The position numbers and the translations under genes are program-made. A stretch of 53,705 bases of DNA from a virus: the IMG/VR virus record IMGVR_UViG_3300032116_014300, positions 1 through 53,705 of that record. One strand, 5' to 3'. Positions 42,683 to 52,693 of this stretch are shown here, one piece after another. How positions within the stretch are numbered: the stretch's first letter is position 1; each line of letters starts with the position of its first letter. Under the pieces are notes generated by a model. The model ran no database searches, was not told where the DNA came from, and saw nothing but the letters and a program-made list of their open reading frames with translations.

Positions 42683-45496
42683 ATGGCAATTTTTCCATTT
42701 GGATTCAACGACGAACAATATATAAACTCACAAATTACGCCATCCGACGAGGACACACAGGTCGGTTCAGGAGCCGGTACTGGTATAGGTGGAGGAACGG
42801 GAATTCGTAGACCAATTCTTGACAATGAAGATACAACTAGTACTATAACTGACAGTACAGGAACCGGAACTGGTACTGGAACTGGTACTGGAACAGAAAC
42901 CGGAACTGGTACTGGAACAGGAACCGGCACTGGTACTGGAACAGGAACCGGAACCGGCACTGGTACTGGAACTGGTACTGGTACTGGAACAACCACGGTA
43001 AATAGAGGTTGTCAAGCAGATGATGAATGTCCACGGGGATTTTACTGTGATTTTACAACAACTACCGTAATTGGTGATGATTTAACTAACCAATACGGAT
43101 CATGTAAACAAACTCCGACTGAGGGTACTGGAACCGGCACTGGTACCGGAACCGGCACTGGTACCGGAACCGGCACTGGTACCGGAACCGGCACTGGCAG
43201 AACTGGTACTGGGGGAGAGGGAGAAAAAATTGCTTGTTGTGGCCCAATTACGGAATACAAATGTGTGCGAGGGTTTGCTGGTCCAGATTGTCCTCGTGGA
43301 AGTGGTGAATGTACACCAGGTGAAGACTGCGGTGCTCCTCCCAAATGTGATACCACAGTAAAAACAACAGCTTGTTCTAAAATATTAGGTGACGAATTTA
43401 GTGGAGTTGCGGTACAAACGATATCAATTGAAGGTAGTCCCGCAGGTTGCGTTGCAGCAGCAGCAAGTGATTGGAACACTGACGATTGTCAAAAAATAGA
43501 TACAAATACACCATGTAATACGGTTACCGAAACCGTGTCGTGTACAACCCTTATAAATGATGGTAAAACGTATTCTGGAAGTGCATCTAGAATAATATTA
43601 AAAACTATAAACGGACAACCAACACCTTCCGGGTGTACTATACCTGATACTTCCAGTGACTGGGACACTTCTGGCTGTAGAGTAGTGGCAACCGAGGAAT
43701 GCGAAACCACAACACAAACTATAGCTTGTACAAATATCGGAGCCAACTATGTTGCGGGAACGGCAACTAGAACCGTACTTAGGAAAATAGATGGAAACAA
43801 TACGCCTCGTGGGTGTAGTGCACCAACTGGTTTATCAAGTGACTGGGATGTTAGAAACTGTATAATAAAAGAAGATGACCCGCCCGACAATCGTCCACGA
43901 ATATGTGGCAGTACAACCAGAGTACCTCTTGAATCGTTGGCATTATACACCGAGTCAACGGACGCTGCGGGTGAGTGCCTGGTTAGACGACAATATAGAC
44001 TGTGTGGAACTTCAGAAAGTTCATTAGGCATTCCACCTGCCAACTTAGTACTTAGTAGTGATAATCTGGGTGCCTGTTACGGACCACCTCAACCACGATA
44101 TAGAATTTGTGGCTCTACAAATGAAATTGAAGGGACGCCACCAAGTTCTCTTGAAGAGGGACAGGATCAACGGGGCGTTTGTTATAGAACACCCATAACC
44201 CATCGTATCTGCGGAAATCCAGACGCGCAGAGTGGATATGCACCAGAAGGATACAGACAATCAACCGATCAATATGCAGGAACTTGTTATAGAGCACCTG
44301 AGTTTTGGCGACTGTGCGGAACAACGGAACGTCGAGAAGACCAAGTTCCATCTGGATATGAACAGTTCTCAGATAATTCTGGAGCTTGTTATGGTCCATA
44401 TTTTACTTATTGTAATTCTCCCGATATTAAAAATTTAGGAACAAGACCATCTGACGATAGATATGAGTTTGATACTCAACGATTCTGCTGGAAAGAAAAG
44501 GTTATAATTCCGCCACCAGAAGAAGTATGTGAATGTCATGTTGCATCTGGATATAACGGTACCGTAACGTATGTACCGTGTGGTGGAACGGTTCAACAAT
44601 ACACTACTATACAGCTTGTTGGTGTTGATGTTGGTTTTTGTGCAAGTGATAAATATGCAGTTCTTTCCAATGGTGGAACAGTAGTTAAAAACCTAAATAC
44701 AAATTGTAAAAATAAGCAATCAGTTTGTATAATAACACCGCCACCGGACCCAGAATATCGTATATGTGAAACTCGTGCAATAGTAAAGGGAACTCCGCCT
44801 GCAGACTTTGTTCAATCTACTGATAGATTTGAGGGAGTATGCTATAGACGTAACGTAATTGAAGAAAAAACATATCGTATATGTGGAGAACCTGCGTTAT
44901 TAAAAGGAACACCGCCTGCAGAATTAATTGAATCGCGAGATCAATATCCTGGCGTTTGTTATAAACCACGAGAAATTCCAATAACACATCGTATTTGTGG
45001 CGATCCACAGTTACGTAGTGGTGATCCACCAGAAAATTATGTACAAGATTCTGACCAATATGGCGTGTGTTTCAAGCCAGAACCAGAATGGCGTAGTTGT
45101 GTCGATGGTAAAGTATATAAGGGATTACCACCTGCTGAGTACAAGCAACTAGTATACCCAGGACCAGTCGGTGGAGTATGTTGGGAACCTGCAAGTATAG
45201 TCGGCTTTGAACCAAGTTTAGCAAATGCATTTAACTTTTTATACAAACGTGGTAGTGGAGATTATCCAACTGCTGTCCGAGCAACGGCAACTAACCCATC
45301 ATATGCAGCTTCATATAGGGTTACTATGAACACAAACAGTAAAATAAAACTAAATAATGGTGACGGTACTCTACAATTTTTACTACAACCGCGAAGTTCG
45401 TACGAATTTACAGTAAATGTTACTCCTGAATTATATGAACAACTTGGTGATGGATCTAGTAATCTATCACTTGACGTTGATATAACTGAATTATAA
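42683..45496 (+). CDS. Cys-rich modular tail protein with Gly-Thr repeats (937 aa)
   Basis: Residues about 59-103 and 148-176 are almost pure Gly-Thr alternation. Between them is a Cys module ([13 protein letters not shown]), followed by [17 protein letters not shown]. Then come three repeats of about 55 residues, each with paired Cys and an S-D-W ending (about 225-400). About ten repeats of about 35 residues follow, with YRICG, a G-x-P-P turn, an S-x-D-Q/N block and GVCY (about 405-860). The last part is beta-rich. Probably a surface-exposed fibre or decoration at the tail tip that binds the host; the repeats would form disulfide-linked small domains if exported or oxidised. Confidence 0.65.
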   Translation: MAIFPFGFNDEQYINSQITPSDEDTQVGSGAGTGIGGGTGIRRPILDNEDTTSTITDSTGTGTGTGTGTGTETGTGTGTGTGTGTGTGTGTGTGTGTGTGTGTTTVNRGCQADDECPRGFYCDFTTTTVIGDDLTNQYGSCKQTPTEGTGTGTGTGTGTGTGTGTGTGTGTGRTGTGGEGEKIACCGPITEYKCVRGFAGPDCPRGSGECTPGEDCGAPPKCDTTVKTTACSKILGDEFSGVAVQTISIEGSPAGCVAAAASDWNTDDCQKIDTNTPCNTVTETVSCTTLINDGKTYSGSASRIILKTINGQPTPSGCTIPDTSSDWDTSGCRVVATEECETTTQTIACTNIGANYVAGTATRTVLRKIDGNNTPRGCSAPTGLSSDWDVRNCIIKEDDPPDNRPRICGSTTRVPLESLALYTESTDAAGECLVRRQYRLCGTSESSLGIPPANLVLSSDNLGACYGPPQPRYRICGSTNEIEGTPPSSLEEGQDQRGVCYRTPITHRICGNPDAQSGYAPEGYRQSTDQYAGTCYRAPEFWRLCGTTERREDQVPSGYEQFSDNSGACYGPYFTYCNSPDIKNLGTRPSDDRYEFDTQRFCWKEKVIIPPPEEVCECHVASGYNGTVTYVPCGGTVQQYTTIQLVGVDVGFCASDKYAVLSNGGTVVKNLNTNCKNKQSVCIITPPPDPEYRICETRAIVKGTPPADFVQSTDRFEGVCYRRNVIEEKTYRICGEPALLKGTPPAELIESRDQYPGVCYKPREIPITHRICGDPQLRSGDPPENYVQDSDQYGVCFKPEPEWRSCVDGKVYKGLPPAEYKQLVYPGPVGGVCWEPASIVGFEPSLANAFNFLYKRGSGDYPTAVRATATNPSYAASYRVTMNTNSKIKLNNGDGTLQFLLQPRSSYEFTVNVTPELYEQLGDGSSNLSLDVDITEL
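42857..42991 (+). repeat. Gly-Thr coding tandem repeat, first tract
   Basis: A run of ACN-GGN codons encoding Gly-Thr with units such as GGAACCGGAACTGGTACT. In-frame codon changes indicate repeat expansion by slippage or recombination. Confidence 0.85.
43124..43211 (+). repeat. Gly-Thr coding tandem repeat, second tract with 18-bp period
   Basis: The unit GAACCGGCACTGGTACCG of 18 bp recurs about four times without change, more regular than the first tract and so probably younger. Confidence 0.85.
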
Positions 45497-45497
45497 C

Positions 45498-46007
45498 ATG
45501 CCAATACGAAATTATGTTACGGGTGATGTTCCCTACTTAACTTCATATGAACCGTTTACGTTACCGAATGGCATAACGCAAGTGGACTTCATAAGTCAAA
45601 TGATTTCGTATAATTTACAACCGTTAAAAACTCCAACCGAAATAACATATTTTATTGGTGCAGAAAATTCTTATGTTACAACGTTAGAAATAAAAAATTT
45701 GACGGATAATGTAACATTGACTGGAACTATAACGTTTAACAAAGACGTATTTGTTATATACGACGAATTTAATAGATATATAGACGGAATAGATAGAGTA
45801 GAGTTTTCCTTAGAACCAGAAAAAATTGAATCATTTAAGATTGAAGTTAATAAAAAAATATTGAACAGTGTAATTTTAAATACACCACTTAATACGTTGA
45901 TTAATATCACTATCAAAAATGTTACGACAAACGGATTAACGCTCAAAAAAATAAATCAATCTTCTTTGGCAGAAAGCACGTTCCCACAAAATATAACCGT
46001 AAAATAA
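45498..46007 (+). CDS. Tail structural protein (169 aa)
   Basis: Beta-rich throughout, Asn/Thr/Ile-heavy, starting MPIRNYVTGDVPYLTSYEP. It starts 1 base after the preceding stop and 3 bases before the 1566-aa gene. Likely a small tail or baseplate protein. No family is recognised. Confidence 0.5.
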   Translation: MPIRNYVTGDVPYLTSYEPFTLPNGITQVDFISQMISYNLQPLKTPTEITYFIGAENSYVTTLEIKNLTDNVTLTGTITFNKDVFVIYDEFNRYIDGIDRVEFSLEPEKIESFKIEVNKKILNSVILNTPLNTLINITIKNVTTNGLTLKKINQSSLAESTFPQNITVK

Positions 46008-46010
46008 ACA

Positions 46011-49000
46011 ATGTCAGAAAAGATAAATTTAAAAATTACATTTCCGATAAAAGTTCAAATTGTACCGATACAAAAACCCGTAGGATTGCGTGCTCCTATT
46101 AATGTACAAATAACTCCAACACCTACAGTAGAACAAATACTGGATGTTAATTATAACTTTACCATTAACACCGTACCAATTGAAGTTAATATATCCGAGC
46201 CATTAATAGTAACTGCATTTGATTTCTTAAACACCGCATTAAATACATACGTTGACGAAGATCGTACTCTAAAAACACTATTAAATTACGGCGAAGATCG
46301 TCAATCTGTGGTTTTAAATTATAGATATGGTCCGTTGGATATAGCGGGACTAAGAACAATTCAGTTAAAATTACTACAACCTGTTCCCTCTGATATAGCA
46401 CCTACAACGCCCGTATTTTTATCCAGAGAAGTTGCAAAGAGTACTATTGATAAAGTTAGAGTAAGATTTGCTCCTCCTATTGATACCACACCATACCTTC
46501 GTCCAAAAAATACAGCAGTAAACACTGACGTGGAATTAGGAAAAACGGTGCGAAACGTTACATTAAATCGTCTCGCACTAAAAACAGGATCGGTGGGATC
46601 TGACGACGTTTATAAAAACAAAACGTTTGAAGACGAAATATTTAGACAGTGGTACTCATACGATTTTAATTCATCTGAATTAAACATAGACTTTACTAAT
46701 TATAGTAATTTTATATTTTATGGATCTGCTGCAATGCGATTAGCGGCGTTCAGAGAAAAAATAATAAAGTTAGAAAGTATAGATAAAAATAGATTACAAT
46801 TTTTATCATCATCAACGTATACAAATCTTACCGCATCTGTCGGATATAATTTCGTTCAAGAAAAAACGGCAGAATACGCAAAGGAAAAAGAAAATGTAAT
46901 AAGATCGTTTGATAGATACGAACAGTATTTGTATTTCACACCATCCGGTTCTAATAGTGCATATAGTGCTTCTTTTGTATATGCGGACACGGGCACAGAG
47001 TATAATAATATTGGATACTGGCCCAAGACGGTATCAGGAAGTATACACTCAGTTTACAGTACAGAGGCGGTAAACTGGTATTCTACACAGAGTTTAATTG
47101 CCCAAAGATTTGATGAGTTTAATGAAAACAATTTAATCAATACTATACCAACGCACATACGTGAAGATGATAGTAATTCTGCATACATTACCTTTGTGTC
47201 AATGGTCGGACACTTTTTTGATCTCATTAAACCATATATTGACCACATGTCAGATGTGTGGAGTCGTAATTTAAATCCAAACACGGAATTATCAAAAGAT
47301 TTAATTAATGAAATTGTAGAATCCGTTGGATTTAAATTGCCTACGTTGTATTCTACATTTGATCTGACAAATAATATTTTGGGAACAAATGATCAAACTC
47401 CTCGTAGAGATTTGGTGGCAGAAATTTACAAACGACTGTTACACAACTTACCATTTTTTACCAAGGCGAAAGGAACAAAAACTGCATTACAAACATTCAT
47501 AAAATCATTTGGAATAACACCACAAATTTTTGATGTTAAAGAGATAGGAGCTCCTGTAACTAGTTCATATTATGTGTTTGATGAATTTACGCAAGGATTG
47601 GATTTTGACGAAACTAAAATAGCCTACGTTATTTTACCGTTCTATCTAGGTTCTAAAACATTACAGTTTAATTGTAGTGTTGCAAAAAGTAAACAAATGA
47701 CTGTTCTAGTGGGTGATAATAAATGGGCATTAAATGTCGTTCCGCATCCATCAAATAAAACGTTGGGACGATTTGAATTAGCATCCGGTAGTGCTCATAT
47801 ACCAATTTTAAGTAGTAGTTATCAAGAAATCTTCGGAGATGAATTACTTAATGTAGCAATTAAAGTAAATGCTGGATATGCAAGTTTGTATGTAACGCAA
47901 GTAGAAGGAGAAGACATACTACATACATCGGCAATGTCGGAGAACAGTGCATTTGCTTCTTTATGGAATACTACTTCTATTCTGTATTTTGGAGGAGGTA
48001 CATCAATCAGCGTTGGTAATTTTGATGGTACATTAGACGAAATGCGGTTATGGAGTGACGCATTGTCCGATGAAACTATTTTGAACACAGCGTTTGACCC
48101 AGGATCAAATGCAGGTGATACGTACGATGCTGCGTCAGATAAATTGTTGATACAACTTTCGTTTAACAAGTTAAATTCTGATCTACTTGTAGCATCTTCA
48201 TCCCTTGTAAACGAAAGTCCATACAAAGATAAAACTTTAAATAACATAGATACGGTTCTCACATATAACATATCCGAATCGGATTTTTCACGGTATAATC
48301 GTACGGTTAGACAGGAAATGATGAACGTAGGATCATCGGGTATATTGACAAGTAAAATTAAAGTAGCGCCACCACCGGTGTTTATAGACGCATCACAGGG
48401 AAACAGATTATACAGAACAAAAAGTATAGTTAAACCTGAACAGAAAAAACTACAACGTGGACGTAATAAGATTATACTAACTGCGTCCCCAACGGAAATA
48501 GTAAATCAAAATATTATTCGTAATTTTGGATTGGAAAATATTAATGCAGTATTGGGTTCTCCAACCACGTTGTACACTACATTCGAAAAATCATTACAGA
48601 CATTAAAGCAACATTATCAACAATATTATTATGTGAGTGTGGATCCAAATAAATTTATCAGAATTCTTTCCGAGTTTGGATCTATTTTGAATCAATCTAT
48701 TGATTATTTTATTCCATCAAAGGCAACTATACTAAGTGGAATAACAATAGAACAAAATATTCTTGAACAAGTAAAAATTCCACCTTTGAAAAATATCAAA
48801 GTTTATGGAAAAGATACTAGACGTACATTGAACGCCGCGGCCTCTCTTACGCAAAGTAGAGCAGACTATGGCGCTACATTTAATCTATCTCAGACCGTGG
48901 AGGCGACCAATGATGCTGATGCACTGGGTAATTTAAATTCAATAAATTCAAATATTCAAGATATCGGATTTATAGAAATTGGAGGTGGATACCTTAATAA

Positions 49001-50711
49001 ATCTGGATCATTGGTGGTAGATACTTCACTAGAAGGTAAAAATGAAAGACTGTCGGGAATATTAGACCCAAACAAACCAGTACCAGACGCACAGTATCTG
49101 CCGGCAAAGGGCGAGTTAAAAATTGTAAGTGATAATACCGGTAGTTTTGATTACTATAAAACGGCGCTTCCAATAAGAATGGAATCCAGTGCAAGTTATC
49201 AAACTTGGGTAACCGAGCTAGTTCCTATTATAGAATCAACTGGAAGTTATTCCACTGTTACCGCACAACTAGTTCCGAATTATGAAGTTGCCTCAAACGT
49301 GACTACGTACAATATAAAACATGAACAGTGGAACTCTAAACAATTCTGGCAAATTGAACAGTATGGCACGGGATCACCATTGCCTGCAAAACAATCAAGT
49401 GCAGAAACATATGTGGACAATTTAAATAAAATAAAATACGATGATACTAATCTAGGAAATGAAGGAGCGGAACCGTATAATAGACTATATAGTAGAAAAT
49501 TATTTGAGACAGAAATAAATAATAATAGAGATGGTGGACTTACAAGCATGTACATTCCCGCATTGTATGACATACCACCCTCCGCAGATTTTACTGATTC
49601 TGGAGTATATACATATTTCAATAATTCTACTGGCGTTTATTATTTTGAAGAATTATTCAAAACACCTGCATATCAAAAACCATTAAATGCATCCTGGGAT
49701 GTGACAAATCAAACATTTATAGGGGCAACTACGTGGTCGTATGAAGAAAAATATAATATATATGATGTAGTCTACCAACAAGTAACAAGTAATGATAATA
49801 ATACGCTGGGAACTTCTATAGTTAAATCTGCTCGTGCAGGTAACAATCTATACTATGCTTTCAAAACACGACCAGCATACAGAGCACCTACAAATAATAC
49901 CGCATTTTATACAGGAAGTGTTCCTTCATATTTACCCCCGTCGTTGGATAAAGAGAACTGGGAAATCATAAGATTTACTCCAAGTGTAAAACGTATTACT
50001 AAACGAGTAATATTTGATGTGTTTAAAACACCAAATCCAGACGATAATAATTTTAGAACAACAACGGCGCCTGTAGAGACTAGAATTGATATTCCAGATA
50101 GATATGTTGATATTTATCCATTAACTGCAGTTGGTGCAGGATCATATGTAACTGGTGAAATCTTAGTACAAAATATTGCCACGTTATTGGCAATGCAATT
50201 AAATGTGGATAATATTCGGGTACGACTATACAGAACTTCTACGGATCGTGATGCGGATATATTAAGATCGGCAGAAACCAAACCTACGGGGTCACATGGC
50301 GTTCTTTTAGATACTACAATTAATGTAGCAAATGTTGCAACGTTAATTAATCCCGTGATCAATTTAGTGGCAGGTTCAACACCTACTGCGGGTAAACTAT
50401 TTTATACTATAAATAATTTAAACCCCGTATCAAAGTTGGGAATAACAATGACGTTGTTATATTTTGCATTAGAAATTAATCCAAGAATTCCTTCCGGTTA
50501 CTTACCGAAACATTATAAATTCTTTAGAAGTAATTCTACTGCTACAAAACGTAGTAATTATGTTGGGTGTAAAAATACGAAAAGTACGACTATTGACGGA
50601 CAAGAACCAATACAAATTTTCTTGAGCGAAGGCGTAGATCTACGAGTAGCACCATCAATAGTAAACGAAGAAATTATCACCGGCGGTGGCGGAATATTAG
50701 ACGCAACGTAA
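46011..50711 (+). CDS. Very large tail/baseplate protein with LamG-like region (1566 aa)
   Basis: The largest protein in the window. The N-terminus has short beta repeats (ITFPIKVQIVPI, APINVQITPTP). The middle (about 590-700) contains LYFGGGTSISVGNFDGTLDE followed by MRLWSDALSDETI, the end of a LamG/concanavalin-like jellyroll often used for sugar binding. The C-terminal half is long and strand-rich, ending in a Gly-rich IITGGGGILDAT. It is probably a baseplate wedge/periphery or tail-fibre base protein; a role like T4 gp7 is possible but not shown. Confidence 0.6.
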   Translation: MSEKINLKITFPIKVQIVPIQKPVGLRAPINVQITPTPTVEQILDVNYNFTINTVPIEVNISEPLIVTAFDFLNTALNTYVDEDRTLKTLLNYGEDRQSVVLNYRYGPLDIAGLRTIQLKLLQPVPSDIAPTTPVFLSREVAKSTIDKVRVRFAPPIDTTPYLRPKNTAVNTDVELGKTVRNVTLNRLALKTGSVGSDDVYKNKTFEDEIFRQWYSYDFNSSELNIDFTNYSNFIFYGSAAMRLAAFREKIIKLESIDKNRLQFLSSSTYTNLTASVGYNFVQEKTAEYAKEKENVIRSFDRYEQYLYFTPSGSNSAYSASFVYADTGTEYNNIGYWPKTVSGSIHSVYSTEAVNWYSTQSLIAQRFDEFNENNLINTIPTHIREDDSNSAYITFVSMVGHFFDLIKPYIDHMSDVWSRNLNPNTELSKDLINEIVESVGFKLPTLYSTFDLTNNILGTNDQTPRRDLVAEIYKRLLHNLPFFTKAKGTKTALQTFIKSFGITPQIFDVKEIGAPVTSSYYVFDEFTQGLDFDETKIAYVILPFYLGSKTLQFNCSVAKSKQMTVLVGDNKWALNVVPHPSNKTLGRFELASGSAHIPILSSSYQEIFGDELLNVAIKVNAGYASLYVTQVEGEDILHTSAMSENSAFASLWNTTSILYFGGGTSISVGNFDGTLDEMRLWSDALSDETILNTAFDPGSNAGDTYDAASDKLLIQLSFNKLNSDLLVASSSLVNESPYKDKTLNNIDTVLTYNISESDFSRYNRTVRQEMMNVGSSGILTSKIKVAPPPVFIDASQGNRLYRTKSIVKPEQKKLQRGRNKIILTASPTEIVNQNIIRNFGLENINAVLGSPTTLYTTFEKSLQTLKQHYQQYYYVSVDPNKFIRILSEFGSILNQSIDYFIPSKATILSGITIEQNILEQVKIPPLKNIKVYGKDTRRTLNAAASLTQSRADYGATFNLSQTVEATNDADALGNLNSINSNIQDIGFIEIGGGYLNKSGSLVVDTSLEGKNERLSGILDPNKPVPDAQYLPAKGELKIVSDNTGSFDYYKTALPIRMESSASYQTWVTELVPIIESTGSYSTVTAQLVPNYEVASNVTTYNIKHEQWNSKQFWQIEQYGTGSPLPAKQSSAETYVDNLNKIKYDDTNLGNEGAEPYNRLYSRKLFETEINNNRDGGLTSMYIPALYDIPPSADFTDSGVYTYFNNSTGVYYFEELFKTPAYQKPLNASWDVTNQTFIGATTWSYEEKYNIYDVVYQQVTSNDNNTLGTSIVKSARAGNNLYYAFKTRPAYRAPTNNTAFYTGSVPSYLPPSLDKENWEIIRFTPSVKRITKRVIFDVFKTPNPDDNNFRTTTAPVETRIDIPDRYVDIYPLTAVGAGSYVTGEILVQNIATLLAMQLNVDNIRVRLYRTSTDRDADILRSAETKPTGSHGVLLDTTINVANVATLINPVINLVAGSTPTAGKLFYTINNLNPVSKLGITMTLLYFALEINPRIPSGYLPKHYKFFRSNSTATKRSNYVGCKNTKSTTIDGQEPIQIFLSEGVDLRVAPSIVNEEIITGGGGILDAT

Positions 50712-50729
50712 TAAAACGTAGTAAACTAT

Positions 50730-50737
50730 ATATTTAT
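50730..50737 (+). promoter_or_regulatory. Candidate late promoter motif ATATTTAT
   Basis: ATATTTAT lies 31 bases before the ATG at 50769, in the only sizeable gap between tail genes. Confidence 0.4.
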
Positions 50738-50768
50738 ATTAGACCTCTTCTATTTGGAGTAAAATTTT

Positions 50769-51407
50769 ATGGGATATTTAAATAAGGCAACGGTCACCGT
50801 TGACGCAATTTTGACAAAAAAGGGACGAGAATTGCTGGCGCGAGGACGTTCCGCGTTTAACATCACCCAATTTGCGGTCGCAGACGACGAAATTGATTAT
50901 GGACTATACGATCCAGCACATCCATTGGGAACAGAATATTACGGTTCAGCAATTGAAAACATGCCAATCGTAGAAGCATCTACCGACGAAACACAAAATC
51001 TTCGGTATAAACTAGTAACATTGACGAGAGGAACCAACCTGATTCCGACCATCCAAACAGGCATTTCTTCAATACAACTAACATTCAGCAATACACAAAA
51101 TCCAGTAACTACTATTACTCCAACAACAAGTCAAGGACTAAATGCGCTTCCATTCGGCTATACAGCAATTTTATATGATCGTGAAGCGGCAATTTTAACA
51201 AGTAATGGACTACCGGGAACTGCTACCGTGCCAACATTCTTGGGAGACTCGGTATCACAAAACGCAATTGTCGTTCGTGGTACGATTTTTACGATTTCAC
51301 CGAGAGATGTAAATTCAGTAACACAGACACAATTGGTAATTGTTGGAAATCAAACTGGTGCATCGGTAACGATTCCGGTAACAATCAATCCAGCCACCAT
51401 AATTTAA
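50769..51407 (+). CDS. Conserved virion protein (212 aa)
   Basis: MGYLNKATVTVDAILTKKGR, LARGRSAFNITQFAVADDEI and DYGLYDPAHPLGTEYYGSA are blocks I recognise from a virion protein found in many large phages. The fold appears beta-rich with a Thr-rich C-terminus. It is probably a tail or fibre-related structural protein, and has its own candidate late promoter (50730-50737). Confidence 0.6.
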   Translation: MGYLNKATVTVDAILTKKGRELLARGRSAFNITQFAVADDEIDYGLYDPAHPLGTEYYGSAIENMPIVEASTDETQNLRYKLVTLTRGTNLIPTIQTGISSIQLTFSNTQNPVTTITPTTSQGLNALPFGYTAILYDREAAILTSNGLPGTATVPTFLGDSVSQNAIVVRGTIFTISPRDVNSVTQTQLVIVGNQTGASVTIPVTINPATII

Positions 51408-51426
51408 TACATAGGAAGAATATATT

Positions 51427-52614
51427 ATGAGTATTTATAATCAATTTACAGACGACGATCTAGTATCAGCAAATCCTACAGTAGTCACAACAGGATTATG
51501 GTCTGGAGATACAGGATCGTTAGCATCAACCCTATGGCTAGGTACGGCGGCTGGTCAACAAGTACCGATTAGCGGTGAATATTATTTAGACGTATTTGAT
51601 AAACGTCCTGATACCGACCCAACTGCGGAAGTACAATTTTCTGTAACCTATGGTCACATAAATGGCGGTGGTTCGCCGACGTTAGACGATAATGATCTGT
51701 CCACATTGTCAACGCAGGCAATTTATAGTCAATATAGAAATTTATTATTGGACCCATCGGATACAAAATTTACATTTAACAATGTAGAATCTGACCACAT
51801 TTTTGTAATTAATTTTCAACGTTCTAGAATAAGAGAGCAACTGGATCCTGGTAACTGGGAACTCCCATTGTCAGGAACAAAGGGTATTAGTACATTCATC
51901 GATGATAGTGGTCAAACATTAGGTGCATTGACAGCAAACAGTAAGGCCGGTCGTGTGTTTAATGTTGTGTCTGGAGCACTGGACATATTAACGGGTTCAG
52001 TAGTACATAGTTCTGGTTCTACCAACGGTGGTGGATACGGATTGATATATCCCGATCTCGGTATTATTGTATTAAACCCAAATGCAATTGGTCCTACGGT
52101 TGGATTTGTAGCAACGGGGTCATCAAACGAGGGTAGCGGTTCAGCGAATATTACGGTTACAACACCATTTTATTCAAGTACTGATTTTAATACCGGCACA
52201 ACTAGCGTAACGGCAGTATATGCACCTGTAACACACTCTGCGGTCGTTTGGGGTACTAAAAAATCTGCGTATAACCATACAGCACTATTTAATTCAATAA
52301 AAGGCGCCACTGCAGCAACAGGTACTCCTTCGGGTTCTGCATTTAAAGCACGTTCGGCAGAAACCATTTCTTCTACACACTATTTTGTACGTCTTAGAAA
52401 TAAGGAATTCAATTATTCAAACAACCCCACGTTCTATAATCCAGATACGGGAGTACTAACCAATCCAGATTTCCGTAATGATCCGCGAGTATACGTCACT
52501 ACAGTGGGATTGTATAATAGTCAGAACGAATTACTCGCCGTTGCAAAGTTGAGTAAGCCGGTGCGGAAGAGCTTCGATGAGGAAGTTTTGTTGAGGGTAA
52601 GATTAGATTTTTGA
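51427..52614 (+). CDS. Conserved tail structural protein (395 aa)
   Basis: Gly/Ser/Thr-rich and strand-rich, with RLRNKEFNYSNNPTFYNPDT and VYVTTVGLYNSQNELLAVAK near the end, blocks that recur in structural proteins of large marine T4-like phages. GGAAGAA precedes the ATG. It is the last structural gene before the homing endonuclease insertion. Confidence 0.6.
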   Translation: MSIYNQFTDDDLVSANPTVVTTGLWSGDTGSLASTLWLGTAAGQQVPISGEYYLDVFDKRPDTDPTAEVQFSVTYGHINGGGSPTLDDNDLSTLSTQAIYSQYRNLLLDPSDTKFTFNNVESDHIFVINFQRSRIREQLDPGNWELPLSGTKGISTFIDDSGQTLGALTANSKAGRVFNVVSGALDILTGSVVHSSGSTNGGGYGLIYPDLGIIVLNPNAIGPTVGFVATGSSNEGSGSANITVTTPFYSSTDFNTGTTSVTAVYAPVTHSAVVWGTKKSAYNHTALFNSIKGATAATGTPSGSAFKARSAETISSTHYFVRLRNKEFNYSNNPTFYNPDTGVLTNPDFRNDPRVYVTTVGLYNSQNELLAVAKLSKPVRKSFDEEVLLRVRLDF

Positions 52615-52647
52615 CGGAGAGTAAATAATAAGTGAACGTTTGGAAAT

Positions 52648-52690
52648 AATGTCCCCTATTTATATATAGAACGTATAAATAGGGGACATT
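52648..52690 (+). promoter_or_regulatory. 17-bp inverted repeat sequestering a ribosome site
   Basis: A perfect 17-bp stem (52648-52664 with 52674-52690; an 18th pair is possible) with a 9-nt loop lies just before the homing endonuclease ATG at 52694. The right arm contains the ribosome site AGGGGA (52681-52686), which would be hidden in long read-through transcripts. CTATTTAT lies in the left arm and TATAAATA in the right arm. Confidence 0.75.
52656..52663 (+). promoter_or_regulatory. Candidate late promoter motif inside the hairpin
   Basis: CTATTTAT in the left arm of the hairpin, 31 bases before the ATG. Transcripts starting from here would lack the left arm and leave the ribosome site free. 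Confidence 0.45.
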
Positions 52691-52693
52691 ACT

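Noticed and set aside
43124-43211. Possible CRISPR-like array from regular 18-bp repeats
   Set aside because: Repeats are contiguous without spacers and are in frame in a coding gene, so they are a coding tandem repeat.
42658-43479. Minus-strand frames rich in Val-Pro repeats
   Set aside because: These are the antisense reading of the Gly-Thr tandem repeats and have no independent support.
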